A stretch of DNA of 64,000 nt from NCBI RefSeq assembly GCF_000799715.1, contig NZ_JUHG01000001.1:1-64000 (forward strand). Direction: 5' to 3'. The notes below the pieces were generated by a model. That model had not been told where the DNA came from. It made no database searches and saw only the letters and a program-made list of their open reading frames with translations. Each line of letters opens with the position of its first letter. Within the stretch, counting starts at the first letter, position 1. Of this stretch, positions 37,812 through 49,839 are shown in pieces. The DNA is from Martinezella rhizogenes (GTDB taxonomy: Bacteria; Pseudomonadota; Alphaproteobacteria; Rhizobiales; Rhizobiaceae). The position numbers and the translations under genes were made by a program.

Positions 37812-38827
37812 CAGAGCGCCTCTCCGGACCGGAACATTGCGCAATCGCAAGGGTGATCGATCAGTCGCTGCAATTCGTCATCCAGATGCATCAGGGTGAT
37901 CGAGGCGCCGGCCATTTCCAGTGACGTGCAATAGTTCCCAACCAGTGACAGATGGATTTCCACGCCCAGTGCATCGAGCGTCATCTTGACCTTGCGCATG
38001 ATGATGTAGAGTTCCATCAGCGGCGTCGATCCAAGCGAATTGATCAGCACGGCAACGCGGTCGCCCCGCTTGGGGTTCATCTCGCCGAGTATCCTGTCGA
38101 GCAATTCCGTGGTTACCTGATCGGCGGGTTTCAGCGGGCCACGGGCAACGCCGGGCTCGCCGTGAATGCCCATGCCGATCTCCATCTCGTCGTCGCCAAG
38201 CTGGAAGTTCGGCTTCAGCGTTTGCGGCAGGGAGCAGGGTGCAAGCGCGACACCCATTGTATAGGTCCGGTCATTCGCCCATTGCGCGACCCGCTCCACC
38301 TCGTCCAGGCTGTACATCAGATCGCAGGCAGCACCGGCGGCCTTGAAGACAAAGACATTGCCGGCGACGCCGCGCCGGCGGTCCCGTTGGTCGATGGGGG
38401 CGGAGGCGACGTCATCGGTCGTCAACACGGTACGGACCTCGATGTCATCCATGGTGAGCATCTCGGCCGCCATGTCGAAATTCATGACATCGCCGGCATA
38501 ATTGCCATAGGCGAACAGGACGCCGGCACCATTGTTGACTGCCTTGGCGCACTCGATAATTGGATCCGGCGGCGGCGAGGCAAAGACATTTCCGACCGCG
38601 GCCGCATCCGCGAGCCCCTTGCCGACGAAACCCAGGAAGCTCGGCTCGTGGCCGGAACCGCCGCCGATGACGAGGCCGACCTTGCCCGCGCGCGGGCCAT
38701 GCTTTGCCACGATTGACCGTGGCGATCCTTCAATGGCGCGAAGGTGGTTGGGATGGGCCGCCAGCACGCCGGCCAGCATTTCGTCCACGGCCGCCGCGCC
38801 GTCATTGATAAGCTTCTTCGTCTTCAC
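37811..38827 (-). CDS. dihydroxyacetone-kinase-type DhaK subunit
   Basis: 338 aa from a GTG at 38827, which has an excellent GGGAGGA 5-6 bases upstream; an ATG at 38845 would place that site inside the gene. The N-terminal substrate domain shows GKVGLVIGGGSGHEPSFLGFVG, and the block GMGIHGEPG contains the histidine that covalently holds the ketose in this family. LINSLGSTPLMELYI is also typical. Its partner DhaL follows directly. Encoded 58 bases after the putative lactonase, so part of the apiose-type operon. A ketotriose or ketotetrose kinase role is inferred. Confidence 0.87.
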   Translation of the reverse strand: MKTKKLINDGAAAVDEMLAGVLAAHPNHLRAIEGSPRSIVAKHGPRAGKVGLVIGGGSGHEPSFLGFVGKGLADAAAVGNVFASPPPDPIIECAKAVNNGAGVLFAYGNYAGDVMNFDMAAEMLTMDDIEVRTVLTTDDVASAPIDQRDRRRGVAGNVFVFKAAGAACDLMYSLDEVERVAQWANDRTYTMGVALAPCSLPQTLKPNFQLGDDEMEIGMGIHGEPGVARGPLKPADQVTTELLDRILGEMNPKRGDRVAVLINSLGSTPLMELYIIMRKVKMTLDALGVEIHLSLVGNYCTSLEMAGASITLMHLDDELQRLIDHPCDCAMFRSGEAL

Positions 38828-38885
38828 GCCAGTCCTCCCGATCATTGCGATTCTGAAGACTAAGATGCGCGTCTCGCGGGCTAGG

Positions 38886-40769
38886 TCAATCCGCCAAAGC
38901 GATAGAACTGATGGCATAGGGTCCGAGAGTGAGGACGTCGCCCGGAAGCTGAATAGCCAGGCGCAAGCCACCGAGTTCGACTTGCTTCGGCATGGGCGTA
39001 ACATTCACCAGCAGCAATTGCGATGCCTCATGCGCTGGCGCGGCGATGAAAGCGAGGACAGCCGCCGGATCGGATGAGACGCATTCCTGCCATGGACTAC
39101 CGGCGAGGCGAGCCAGCAGGGCAACCGTGTTGAAGATCGGGCGTCTGCCGCCGGCTGGAGACGGTTCATCTTTGCCGGCGATCACGCCGAATGACCCCGT
39201 CAGTGCTGAAAGCGTCAAGCATTCCAAGCCGGCGTCAAGCACCTTGGCCGCATAGCCGAGCGCGAAAGCTTCGGCGAAACGGCCATTGTGTCGGGGATCC
39301 GTGTTTGCCATCGCAATACGGCGCCCGTCGGGATTGTCCATGGTCCGGCTGCCATAGGGGTTCTGGCGCATGGGAATGGTGGAAGGTCCGATGCGGTAAG
39401 GCTTGTCGCCATAGATGGCGCGCACCGAGCGTGTGATGAATGGCAAGGCCTCCAGCGTCTGCATGATGCTCAGATCGTCGGCGGCATGCACGATCGGGTT
39501 CGTGCAGTGGGAAATGAAGTCGAGCTGTTCGGGTGGAACACGCTTACGGTTGAGTTCGGTGAAATAGCTGAGCATGCCGCCGCCGAGCCGAACGCCCGGA
39601 AAGGCAGCGTGGGCCGCTGCATAAACCTCCTCAAGCGGCGGGCATTCAGGCCATTGGCTGCCGGGAGGTGTCGATTGCCTGTCCACGGAAGGGGAAATGA
39701 CAATCGCGTCCGGCCAGAACCCGGCCACCTGCATCCAGATCGCGCATTCCATCGCTTCCGCGAGCGGCGATCGCTTGCAGGGCAGGGCTATTTCCAGGGT
39801 CGAAGTGCCGGCATTGAGCTGGGCAATGGCGTTGAATGCCCTGAACGCATCGGCGCCATGACCGGCATTCGGATCGAAATGAAACAGCAGTTCCTGTGGC
39901 CCGGTCTCCGCCAGGACATCGCGGGCCTCAAGCGTCGCTTGGGCCTCCTCGGGCGTGATCACGAGGCCGATCGCCGGCATTGTCCCGCTCTTCGTCCCCT
40001 CCGAGATCGTGACGGCTTGGCTGTTCGGCGAGATCGATGCGGGAGCGTTCAGTGTCTCTCGTTTGTCCTCGATGTCGAGAACGACGCGTTGCCGGACGGA
40101 TTTTCCGGCCGGTATTTGATAGGGCCAGGGCAAAGCGAGAGGGCGGACATAGGTCTTGTAGGAGGCATCCGACCAGTTGCGCTGATCCTCCATCTCGAAG
40201 GTATCGCCTTCCATCCGGCATTCCGCCGTGACCTGCGGCATGACGCTGTGGGTGATCGCGCGCATATCCTTGAAGGGCTGCCATGGCTCGATGAGATCGG
40301 GGAATTGGGTATCGTCGCGATGGCCGTCGACATGCTCCACCGAGACCGGTGTGCCGGCCACACCAACGATCGGATGCAGGATGCAGAAGCCGCAGCGATT
40401 GGTTTCGAAGCCCGTTTTGGATACTGCTTCTGCGTCGAAGATCACGGCGCCTCCGGCTTCAGCGGAGATCTGCACGCGGATTTCAAGCGTTGTATCGTCG
40501 GGGCCGGTGCAATGCGCGATGTAGCCTACGGAAAAGGCTTCATTGCCCTGATTGATCTTCAGGTTTGATATTCTGGGAGCATAGGTGCCCCAATCGCGGT
40601 CGCGCACCAGATAGGATACGGCGCGCAGCACTTCGGTTCCATCATAGGTGATCGTGCGGAGATTGCCGTCCTTGAAGTCGACGGCGAGCCGACCAGCAGT
40701 CAGTCGCACCGGCGGGACTTCGGCCTCGCTCGTGCCATAAAGCTGAAAAGCGTCGACCTCGGCCGTCAT
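38886..40769 (-). CDS. apnL: D-apionolactonase-like protein (ApnL candidate)
   Basis: 627 aa soluble protein without signal peptide and without a widely known domain. The first 230 residues look like beta-sandwich (LRTITYDGTEVLRAVSYLVRD; RVQISAEAGGAVIFDAEAV), followed by a barrel-like part with FISHCTNPIVHAADDLSIMQ and a short C-terminal sheet. Length, composition and position between a Gfo/Idh/MocA dehydrogenase and an apiose-type gene set match my recollection of D-apionolactonases (ApnL), which hydrolyse apionolactone to apionate. Its start overlaps the dehydrogenase stop (ATGA). The function rests mainly on context. Confidence 0.65.
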   Translation of the reverse strand: MTAEVDAFQLYGTSEAEVPPVRLTAGRLAVDFKDGNLRTITYDGTEVLRAVSYLVRDRDWGTYAPRISNLKINQGNEAFSVGYIAHCTGPDDTTLEIRVQISAEAGGAVIFDAEAVSKTGFETNRCGFCILHPIVGVAGTPVSVEHVDGHRDDTQFPDLIEPWQPFKDMRAITHSVMPQVTAECRMEGDTFEMEDQRNWSDASYKTYVRPLALPWPYQIPAGKSVRQRVVLDIEDKRETLNAPASISPNSQAVTISEGTKSGTMPAIGLVITPEEAQATLEARDVLAETGPQELLFHFDPNAGHGADAFRAFNAIAQLNAGTSTLEIALPCKRSPLAEAMECAIWMQVAGFWPDAIVISPSVDRQSTPPGSQWPECPPLEEVYAAAHAAFPGVRLGGGMLSYFTELNRKRVPPEQLDFISHCTNPIVHAADDLSIMQTLEALPFITRSVRAIYGDKPYRIGPSTIPMRQNPYGSRTMDNPDGRRIAMANTDPRHNGRFAEAFALGYAAKVLDAGLECLTLSALTGSFGVIAGKDEPSPAGGRRPIFNTVALLARLAGSPWQECVSSDPAAVLAFIAAPAHEASQLLLVNVTPMPKQVELGGLRLAIQLPGDVLTLGPYAISSIALAD

Positions 40770-41800
40770 CGCAGCATCGCTCCGATGTCGACTGTCCTCC
40801 CATTGGCTGCACTCTCATAAGCTGCTTCGACAAGGGCGAAGGTCTTCAGATTATCCGCGCCGGAGGTCGAGGTTTCGCTGCCTGATGAGAGACGGTCCGT
40901 CCAGTGTTGCTGGATCGCCAGCACGCTTTCCTGGATGTTGTGCCAGGGGCGGGAGGCCCAGGAGAGCAACTGCGGCGAGGCATCGGAGATGGTCGTGCCG
41001 TTCGGGCCGGTCACCTCCAGACGATAGCCTTGCGAGAGCCGGATCGTTCCTTGGGTGCCGTCGATCTCGATCAGCGTTTCGGGAAAGGGTTCCGTGCCGA
41101 GCTTGGTCGCATAGCTGACGTCGACGATCGATGTCGCGCCGTTCTCGTGGTCGAGCAGGATGGTCGCGACATCCTCGCCCTTGATCTTCGGATTGACCCG
41201 TTTGGTGCGCGCGCTGAGTGTCGCGACGTCGCCAAGAATGAAGCGGGCGATATCTAGCGTGTGGATGCCGAGATCCTCGATGATGAAGCGCTCGCCTTCC
41301 GCAAGATAAGGCTGGCCGGAAAAGACATCGAAACCGGAGCGAAACGAGAAGCGGCCCCAGAAGGGCTCGCCGATGGCCCCAGATTGCAGCACGCTCTTCA
41401 CCGCCTGTATCGGCGTCTGCCAGCGGAAATTCTCATGCACCATCAGGGGGATGCCGGCGTTTTCGCAAGTGCGGACCATCGCCTTGGCATCGCTCAAGGA
41501 TTTTGCAAACGGCTTCTGGCAGATGGCCGGGGCTTTGTGGGCCGCTGCCATGTCCACCAGTGCACGGTGGCTTTGAACCGTTGTGGCAATATCGACGAAA
41601 TCGAAGCCGCCATCGGCGAAAAGAGCAGCCGCATCGCTGTAACGGCGCTCAATGCCGAACTGATCGCCGACGATTTTCAGCCGCTCCGGATCGCGATCGC
41701 AGATCGCGACGATATCCGCGCCCTCGACGTCTTTCCACGCATGCATCTGATTGACCGCGAAGAAGCCGCAGCCGATGAGCGCACCCTTGAATTCCGTCAT
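40766..41800 (-). CDS. apsD: Gfo/Idh/MocA-family sugar dehydrogenase (D-apiose dehydrogenase candidate)
   Basis: 344 aa from the ATG at 41800; the longer frame to 42127 lies inside the permease gene. The N-terminal Rossmann motif is ALIGCGFFAVNQMHAW, followed by the family EKP-like motif in the form ICQKPFAKSLSDAK, where the lysine is the usual catalytic one. The C-terminal alpha/beta domain includes YLAEGERFIIEDLGIHTLDI. NAD(P)-dependent oxidation of a pyranose or furanose to its lactone is expected. Coupling to the putative lactonase gene and the sugar importer supports D-apiose as substrate. Oxidation is solid; the sugar is inferred. Confidence 0.8.
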   Translation of the reverse strand: MTEFKGALIGCGFFAVNQMHAWKDVEGADIVAICDRDPERLKIVGDQFGIERRYSDAAALFADGGFDFVDIATTVQSHRALVDMAAAHKAPAICQKPFAKSLSDAKAMVRTCENAGIPLMVHENFRWQTPIQAVKSVLQSGAIGEPFWGRFSFRSGFDVFSGQPYLAEGERFIIEDLGIHTLDIARFILGDVATLSARTKRVNPKIKGEDVATILLDHENGATSIVDVSYATKLGTEPFPETLIEIDGTQGTIRLSQGYRLEVTGPNGTTISDASPQLLSWASRPWHNIQESVLAIQQHWTDRLSSGSETSTSGADNLKTFALVEAAYESAANGRTVDIGAMLR

Positions 41801-41802
41801 GT

Positions 41803-42863
41803 TCAGCCTGCCTTTGCCATTTGCATGAGCGTCACGCGCTGTTGCAGGCGGCGCTGCGCCTGGTCGACGACCACGGCGATGATGATGACGAGCCCCTTGA
41901 TGACCATCTGCCAGAAGGACGAGACGCCCATCATCACCAGCCCGTCGGACAGGATGCCGATGACGAAGGCGCCGATGATCGTACCACCGATCGTTCCGCG
42001 TCCACCCGACATCGAGGTGCCGCCGAGGACGGCCGCCGCGATGGCGTTGAGCTCGAAGCTCTCGCCGGTCGCTGGGTGCGCAGCCATCAGTTCCGACGAA
42101 ATGATGATGCCGACGATGGCCGCGCACAGCCCTGAGAACATATAGACGAAGATCTTCACAACATCGACGCGGATGCCCGACATGCGTGCAGCGCGCTCAT
42201 TGCCGCCGACGGCGAAGATGTGGCGGCCGATCGGCGTCGAGCGGGAGACATAGGCGGCGATCAGCGCCAGAAAGATGAGGATCCAGATGGAGACGGGCAG
42301 GCCGAGCAACCTGCCAGCGCCGAAGACGTCGAAGCCGGTCGTGTCGAATTCCGGCCTGCCGACCAGGTTCGGAAAGGTCTGTCCGTCCGAGGACAGCAGC
42401 GCCAGACCTCGGGCGACGTAGAGCGTCCCAAGTGTCGCGATAAAGGGCGCAACGTTGAGCTTGGTGATGAGCAGCCCGTTGATGAGCCCGATCAACAGCC
42501 CGACGGCGAGTGTGATCAGGATGATCTCGTATATGTTGAAGTAGACGGTGTACCCGATCGGCAATGCAACGCCGTTGAGGATGAGGGCGCCCGCCACCAT
42601 GCCACACAGGCCGACGATCGAGCCGACCGAAAGGTCGATGCCGCCAGTGATGATGACGAAGGTCATGCCCATCGCCAGGAAGGCGTTGAGCGCCACATGC
42701 TTCGACATCAGGATCATGTTGGCGGTCGATGTGAAGTTCGGCGCGAAGATGGCGAAGAAGATGATGACGGCAAAGAGCGCGATGAAGGTTCTGAGCTTCA
42801 TCAACGTCAGCAGCGCAGAGCCGTTCGACCGCTTGGCCGCAAAAGAAGTAGAGGTATCTGCCG

Positions 42864-42867
<4 letters not shown>
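41803..42867 (-). CDS. sugar ABC transporter permease, RbsC type
   Basis: 354 aa with eight to ten hydrophobic segments of the BPD_transp_2 family: the block VIITGGIDLSVGSIVGLCGM, then NGLLITKLNVAPFIATLGTLYVARG, and the EAA-like ELNAIAAAVLGGTSMSGGRG. The start overlaps the ATPase stop (ATGA). It forms a homodimeric channel with the RbsA-type ATPase encoded upstream. Confidence 0.94.
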
Positions 42868-44410
<1,543 letters not shown>

Positions 44411-44414
<4 letters not shown>

Positions 44415-45055
44415 TGCCCCAACGCCAGTGCAGAGGGGGTGATCAGCGGCAATTGGCCGGATGCGGGCAGCGGATATGCGCCGGTCACCGTGACCGTCTT
44501 GCCCACAAGGCCATCGCGTGGCAGAGCCGCGAGGAAGGATGTGTTTGCCTTCTCGTTAAACGCCTTGCCGAACTGTGCCCATTCGATCTGGTTTCGGAAT
44601 TCATTGAAGTCGAGGAAACCCAGCGCGTCGCGCAGCGCCGTGCCGCGAATTGCCGGGCCTATCTGCACCTTCGCGTCGGCCTTGCCGTCGCCGTCCACAT
44701 CGACGTCGAGGGTCCCAGCGCGCGAAGTCGTATCCGCGGCGACGGTCTTGCCGCTGAGTTTGACTGCATAGGTCCAGGGCGACGAATTCTGTTTGCGCGG
44801 ATTTCCATATTTTGCGCCAGCCTCATCCGGGTTGGATGCGACTGCCTGCAACACCGTCTTGAAGTCGCCCGCGCGCTTTTCAAGGTCGGGAAGCACTTGC
44901 GACTGCCAGATCGCATCGACCTTGGTCGCGGGATCGAAAGCGGTCTTTGCCGCCTCCGCCGCTTTTTCCTCTGGCGTCGGTGTTTTAATGATCTTGCAGC
45001 CAGGCAGCGCTGCGACCAGCATGACGGCCACGACCGCGCCTCTGATCCTCAACAT
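44411..45055 (-). CDS. DUF2291-family lipoprotein
   Basis: 214 aa from the ATG at 45055 with GAGG 8 bases upstream; a GTG at 45064 is too close to that site. A lipobox LPGC occurs at about residue 19, so the protein is likely anchored in a membrane facing the periplasm. The rest (VAADTTSRAGTLDVDVDGDG; IGPAIRGTALRDALGFLDF) matches DUF2291, a family regularly encoded inside RbsABC-type sugar importer operons. Its biochemical job is unknown; help in substrate delivery or importer assembly is a reasonable guess. Confidence 0.8.
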
Positions 45056-45088
45056 GCAATGCACCTCTATCTCACAGGAAACATATCC

Positions 45089-45115
45089 GGAGAGCGTGGG
45101 TTTTCCACGCTCTCC
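45089..45115. terminator. intra-operon hairpin after the RbsB-type gene
   Basis: GGAGAGCGTGG pairs with CCACGCTCTCC around a 5-base loop, between the binding-protein stop and the DUF2291 start. No T-run follows on the minus strand, so it is more likely an mRNA 3'-stabiliser or attenuator boosting binding-protein levels than a true terminator. Confidence 0.55.
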
Positions 45116-45133
45116 TTGGTGCTCGGTCCGCCG

Positions 45134-46979
<1,846 letters not shown>

Positions 46980-47007
46980 GTTTTCTACCTCGTCCATTTT
47001 GAAATCG

Positions 47008-47043
47008 TGGTATCGCAAGTGGTATGATGAGTCAATGATCATT
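47008..47043. promoter_or_regulatory. candidate GntR-type operator and promoter before apnO
   Basis: TGGTATGATGAG at 47020-47031 matches the motif before the MalE-like gene in all 12 positions. A second TGGTAT sits at 47008-47013 in direct orientation, and ATGATCAT lies at 47036-47043. Read on the minus strand, TTGACT overlaps the motif and could be a -35 element for the downstream gene. Confidence 0.6.
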
Positions 47044-47074
47044 CCATCAATCAAGCGGCGACTTGAGCGTCTCG

Positions 47075-48409
47075 CTACGCTTTTCTTCCGTCGCGAATTT
47101 GAGAGAAATAAGCATCGGTACCGACTTGCCCGCCCTTCAGCGCGATCTGCAGCCCGTTGGTTGGCGCATAGCCGCCATGGGCAAGGCAAAGTGGCGATCC
47201 CGGCGTTTGGGGCAGGGGCAGCAGCGTTGTCAGTGCCTCGACGCGCAGCTCCTTCAGAGCATGGCTCGACGTGTCGCCGCCGGCGATGACCGCGCGAGGG
47301 AGCCTCTCTTCCTCGACGATGCGGCGCAGAATGATGCCGAGAGCCTGTCCGAGCCGATGCCGGGCGCCGGGAACGCGGTCGATATCGCCTCCACGATCGG
47401 CCGAGGGACCGAGCGCCGTATGCAGGATGACGCTGCGGCCCGCCTTCAAGCTGGCGATGCCGGTGTTAATCGCATCTTCAATCGCGCGATCGGCGCTTTC
47501 ACCGACCAGTGCGAGGGGATCGACATCGACGCCGTCGAAGTTGTCGGCCATAGCGCGTCGTATCTGTCGTTCGGTCGTCGGGGAAACGCTACCGGACACC
47601 ACCGCGAGGCGTCCAACCTTTCCCGGCAAGGCAAAATCCGGTCGTTCGCCGATCAGACCTTTGTCGCGCCATGCATTGAGTAGCGCATATTCCACGCCGG
47701 AGGAGCCGGCGACGAAGAAGCCGTTGTCAGCCTTCAGACGCCAAAGCTGCTTTCCCGCAGCGGCCTGCGTTTCTTGACTATCGACATCCATGAACAGAAT
47801 GCCGGAAGCCTTGGCGGCGCATGCGTCAAGCTGCTGGTCGGCATCATCAGCCGATAGAGACACCAGATCGGCGAGGCTAACGGGCAGGGATGTCTGTTTG
47901 CCGAGGTGTAGCGCCAGATCGGCTTCATCCATCGGCGTGACCGGATGGCGGCTCATCACCGGATGGCGGTCGATGCGGAAGACCTGGCCCTGATAGGCCG
48001 CAAAAAGGTGGCCGAAGGCGGTGTAACGCTTGAGCTGCGGCGCGCCCACCACCACCGGCACGAAGGGCTGCTCAAACAGCTCCTTGCCGATCTCGATTGC
48101 CTTGCCGATATTGCCGATCCGCGGGCTGGAATCGAAGGTGGAGCAAACCTTGTAATGACAGATCGCCGCCCCAAGGTCCTTCAGCCATTCGAATGTTGGG
48201 GTGAGATGCCGCTGCATCCATTCCGGGGTTTCGCTGCGGCTTGTGCCCGCGATGCCGATCGCCCGGCATTCCTTGAAGCGATCCAACATCTCTGTGCTGG
48301 GAATGCCCAGGAAGAGCACAGTCGGAACGCCGTTCGATGCCAGGGCTTCCATCACGTCGGTGGAGCCGGTGAAATCATCGCCGTAATAGCTGAGAAGAAG
48401 ATCGTCCAT
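47075..48409 (-). CDS. oiaK: four-carbon acid sugar kinase family (DUF1537), 3-oxo-isoapionate kinase candidate
   Basis: 444 aa. The N-terminal signature LLSYYGDDFTGSTDVMEAL is that of the DUF1537 kinase family (substrate domain), and the C-terminal nucleotide-binding domain contains VIAGGDTSSHALKELRVEAL and PLCLAHGGYAPTNGLQIALKGGQ (quoted to 20 residues or fewer per stretch in the family alignment sense). DUF1537 proteins phosphorylate tetronates and related acids. Placed 5 bases from a RuBisCO-like gene and before apnO, it most likely makes 3-oxo-isoapionate 4-phosphate. Confidence 0.8.
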   Translation of the reverse strand: MDDLLLSYYGDDFTGSTDVMEALASNGVPTVLFLGIPSTEMLDRFKECRAIGIAGTSRSETPEWMQRHLTPTFEWLKDLGAAICHYKVCSTFDSSPRIGNIGKAIEIGKELFEQPFVPVVVGAPQLKRYTAFGHLFAAYQGQVFRIDRHPVMSRHPVTPMDEADLALHLGKQTSLPVSLADLVSLSADDADQQLDACAAKASGILFMDVDSQETQAAAGKQLWRLKADNGFFVAGSSGVEYALLNAWRDKGLIGERPDFALPGKVGRLAVVSGSVSPTTERQIRRAMADNFDGVDVDPLALVGESADRAIEDAINTGIASLKAGRSVILHTALGPSADRGGDIDRVPGARHRLGQALGIILRRIVEEERLPRAVIAGGDTSSHALKELRVEALTTLLPLPQTPGSPLCLAHGGYAPTNGLQIALKGGQVGTDAYFSQIRDGRKA

Positions 48410-48414
48410 AGTCC

Positions 48415-49674
48415 CTATGCACCCTTGCCGTCACTGAACTTTGCAATTGATGCGGCGAGCTCCGGGTGGTCCTTGGCATAGTCTTCGAGCGGGATATCGG
48501 CGACGGCCGCCTCCCAGGCCTGCTGGACCGCGCGCACACCGGCCGCCGGTCCGGACGGATGGCTGACTATGCCGCCGCCGCAGAGATAGAGCAGATCCGT
48601 GGTCCGTCCGGTTCGCTGATAGGTTTCCGGTGCCTGACCACCCCACTGGCCGGAACCGGCGACGGGAAGGGGACAATCGGATGGATCGAACAGCGGTGTG
48701 CTGACGGCCTTGAAGGACTCGACGAAACTTTCGTCCGGTTCCCAATATTTGACGCGGATGCCGTTGATCTGGAACTGATCGACGCCGAGCAGCCGCCAGA
48801 ATTGCTGATAGACCTTAAAATCCATACCGGCGCCCGGATGGCGCGTCAGCACGTCCCAGCCGTTGCGATGGGCATGCAGCACCAGGCCCGAGCGCTTGCG
48901 AAGGAAGCTCATGCCGCCGAAGCCGATGGAATTGATGTTGACGACGGCGCAATTGCCGCCGGCCTTCAGCACGAGATCATGGTTGCGCATCATCTCATCG
49001 GGATCGGCATGCGAAATGCCGAAGGCATACATCACCTTCTTGCCGGTCTTTTGCTCGTGATCAAGGATCAGCGGCATGATTGCCTCGACACGCTCCTTGA
49101 GGGGCGAGTAGGCGGGACTCATGAGCTTTTCGTCGTCCTTGATGAAATCGACGCCGGAGCTGATGAGTTCGCCGACCAGTTCGGCTGTCTCGATAGGACG
49201 AAGGCCGAGCGCTGGCTTGACGATCGTGCCGATGATCGGGCGTCCCTCGACCCCGGTCAGGCGCTTGCTGCCGGCAACACCGAATTGCGGGCCGGGATGA
49301 GCACTGCCAAAAGCCTCCGGCAGCTTCATGTCGGCGATGCGGATGCCCGTCATGCCCTTGATCGAAAAGACGCCACCGATCGCGATTGTCATCAGAGCCG
49401 AGAGGTCGGTACCGATTGCATCGAGCGGAAAGGCGATATCGACATCGGCGCGGCGAAGCGGGCCATGAGCCTCGGCGACCTCAGGCCAGGTCGGTCGGTC
49501 GGCATCCTCAAGCTGGCGGATGCTCAGGACCCTGGCCGCCACCCGCGACTTCAACTCTTCCGTCTCGCCGGGAACCGGCACGAACGTGCCCGTCGACTGG
49601 TCGCTGGCGATCTTGTCGGCCATCGCCTCGATGCTGCCGGGCGTTTCGATGCGATAGGTGATGGTTATGCTCAT
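48415..49674 (-). CDS. oiaX: RuBisCO-like protein, 3-oxo-isoapionate-4-phosphate transcarboxylase/hydrolase candidate
   Basis: 419 aa, RuBisCO large-chain fold. Visible active-site elements: Lys153 in TIVKPALGL, carbamylatable Lys179 with Asp181 and Glu182 in DFIKDDEKL, His269-Arg270 in LHAHRN, loop-6-like Lys309 in RVKYW, and the phosphate-binding GGG at 366-368. The canonical His327 region is changed (DQFQING), and SGGxHVWH is replaced by GSGQWGGQ, so it is not a CO2-fixing RuBisCO. Linked to a DUF1537 kinase and apnO, it should split 3-oxo-isoapionate 4-phosphate into 3-phosphoglycerate and glycolate. First gene of the operon, divergent from gntR. Confidence 0.82.
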   Translation of the reverse strand: MSITITYRIETPGSIEAMADKIASDQSTGTFVPVPGETEELKSRVAARVLSIRQLEDADRPTWPEVAEAHGPLRRADVDIAFPLDAIGTDLSALMTIAIGGVFSIKGMTGIRIADMKLPEAFGSAHPGPQFGVAGSKRLTGVEGRPIIGTIVKPALGLRPIETAELVGELISSGVDFIKDDEKLMSPAYSPLKERVEAIMPLILDHEQKTGKKVMYAFGISHADPDEMMRNHDLVLKAGGNCAVVNINSIGFGGMSFLRKRSGLVLHAHRNGWDVLTRHPGAGMDFKVYQQFWRLLGVDQFQINGIRVKYWEPDESFVESFKAVSTPLFDPSDCPLPVAGSGQWGGQAPETYQRTGRTTDLLYLCGGGIVSHPSGPAAGVRAVQQAWEAAVADIPLEDYAKDHPELAASIAKFSDGKGA

Positions 49675-49729
49675 GAAGTGCCGGCTGCTCCTCTCGCCAA
49701 CGATTTTGTCGTGGCGTCAACTTGTGATG

Positions 49730-49748
49730 TGGTATAATGAGTATTCCA
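49730..49748. promoter_or_regulatory. candidate GntR-type operator in the oiaX-gntR intergenic region
   Basis: TGGTAT and ATTCCA form an inverted repeat (5 of 6) around the 7-base spacer AATGAGT. The first 12 bases, TGGTATAATGAG, match the motifs at 37148 and 47020 with one change. TATAAT inside it may also be a -10 element for the divergent GntR gene at 49840, which would let the regulator control itself. Confidence 0.65.
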
Positions 49749-49839
49749 ACTTGTGCAACGATTTTTTTGTTCAGGAGCGGTTAGCCGTTCTGAACGGGCT
49801 TTCTTGACGCTATCTGACATTGCATAAGAGAGGAAAGCC

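Noticed and set aside
37811..39004. Long form of DhaK starting at 39004
   Set aside because: The extension overlaps the lactonase-candidate gene and lacks a ribosome-binding site; GTG at 38827 has a near-ideal one.
46980..47189. N-terminal extension of the ApnO candidate
   Set aside because: It would run through the intergenic operator region and into the kinase gene; the Rossmann fold starts directly at the ATG at 46979 with a ribosome-binding site.
48415..49674. A carbon-fixing RuBisCO large subunit
   Set aside because: Loop regions needed for CO2 chemistry are replaced, no small subunit or phosphoribulokinase is nearby, and the neighbours are sugar-acid genes.
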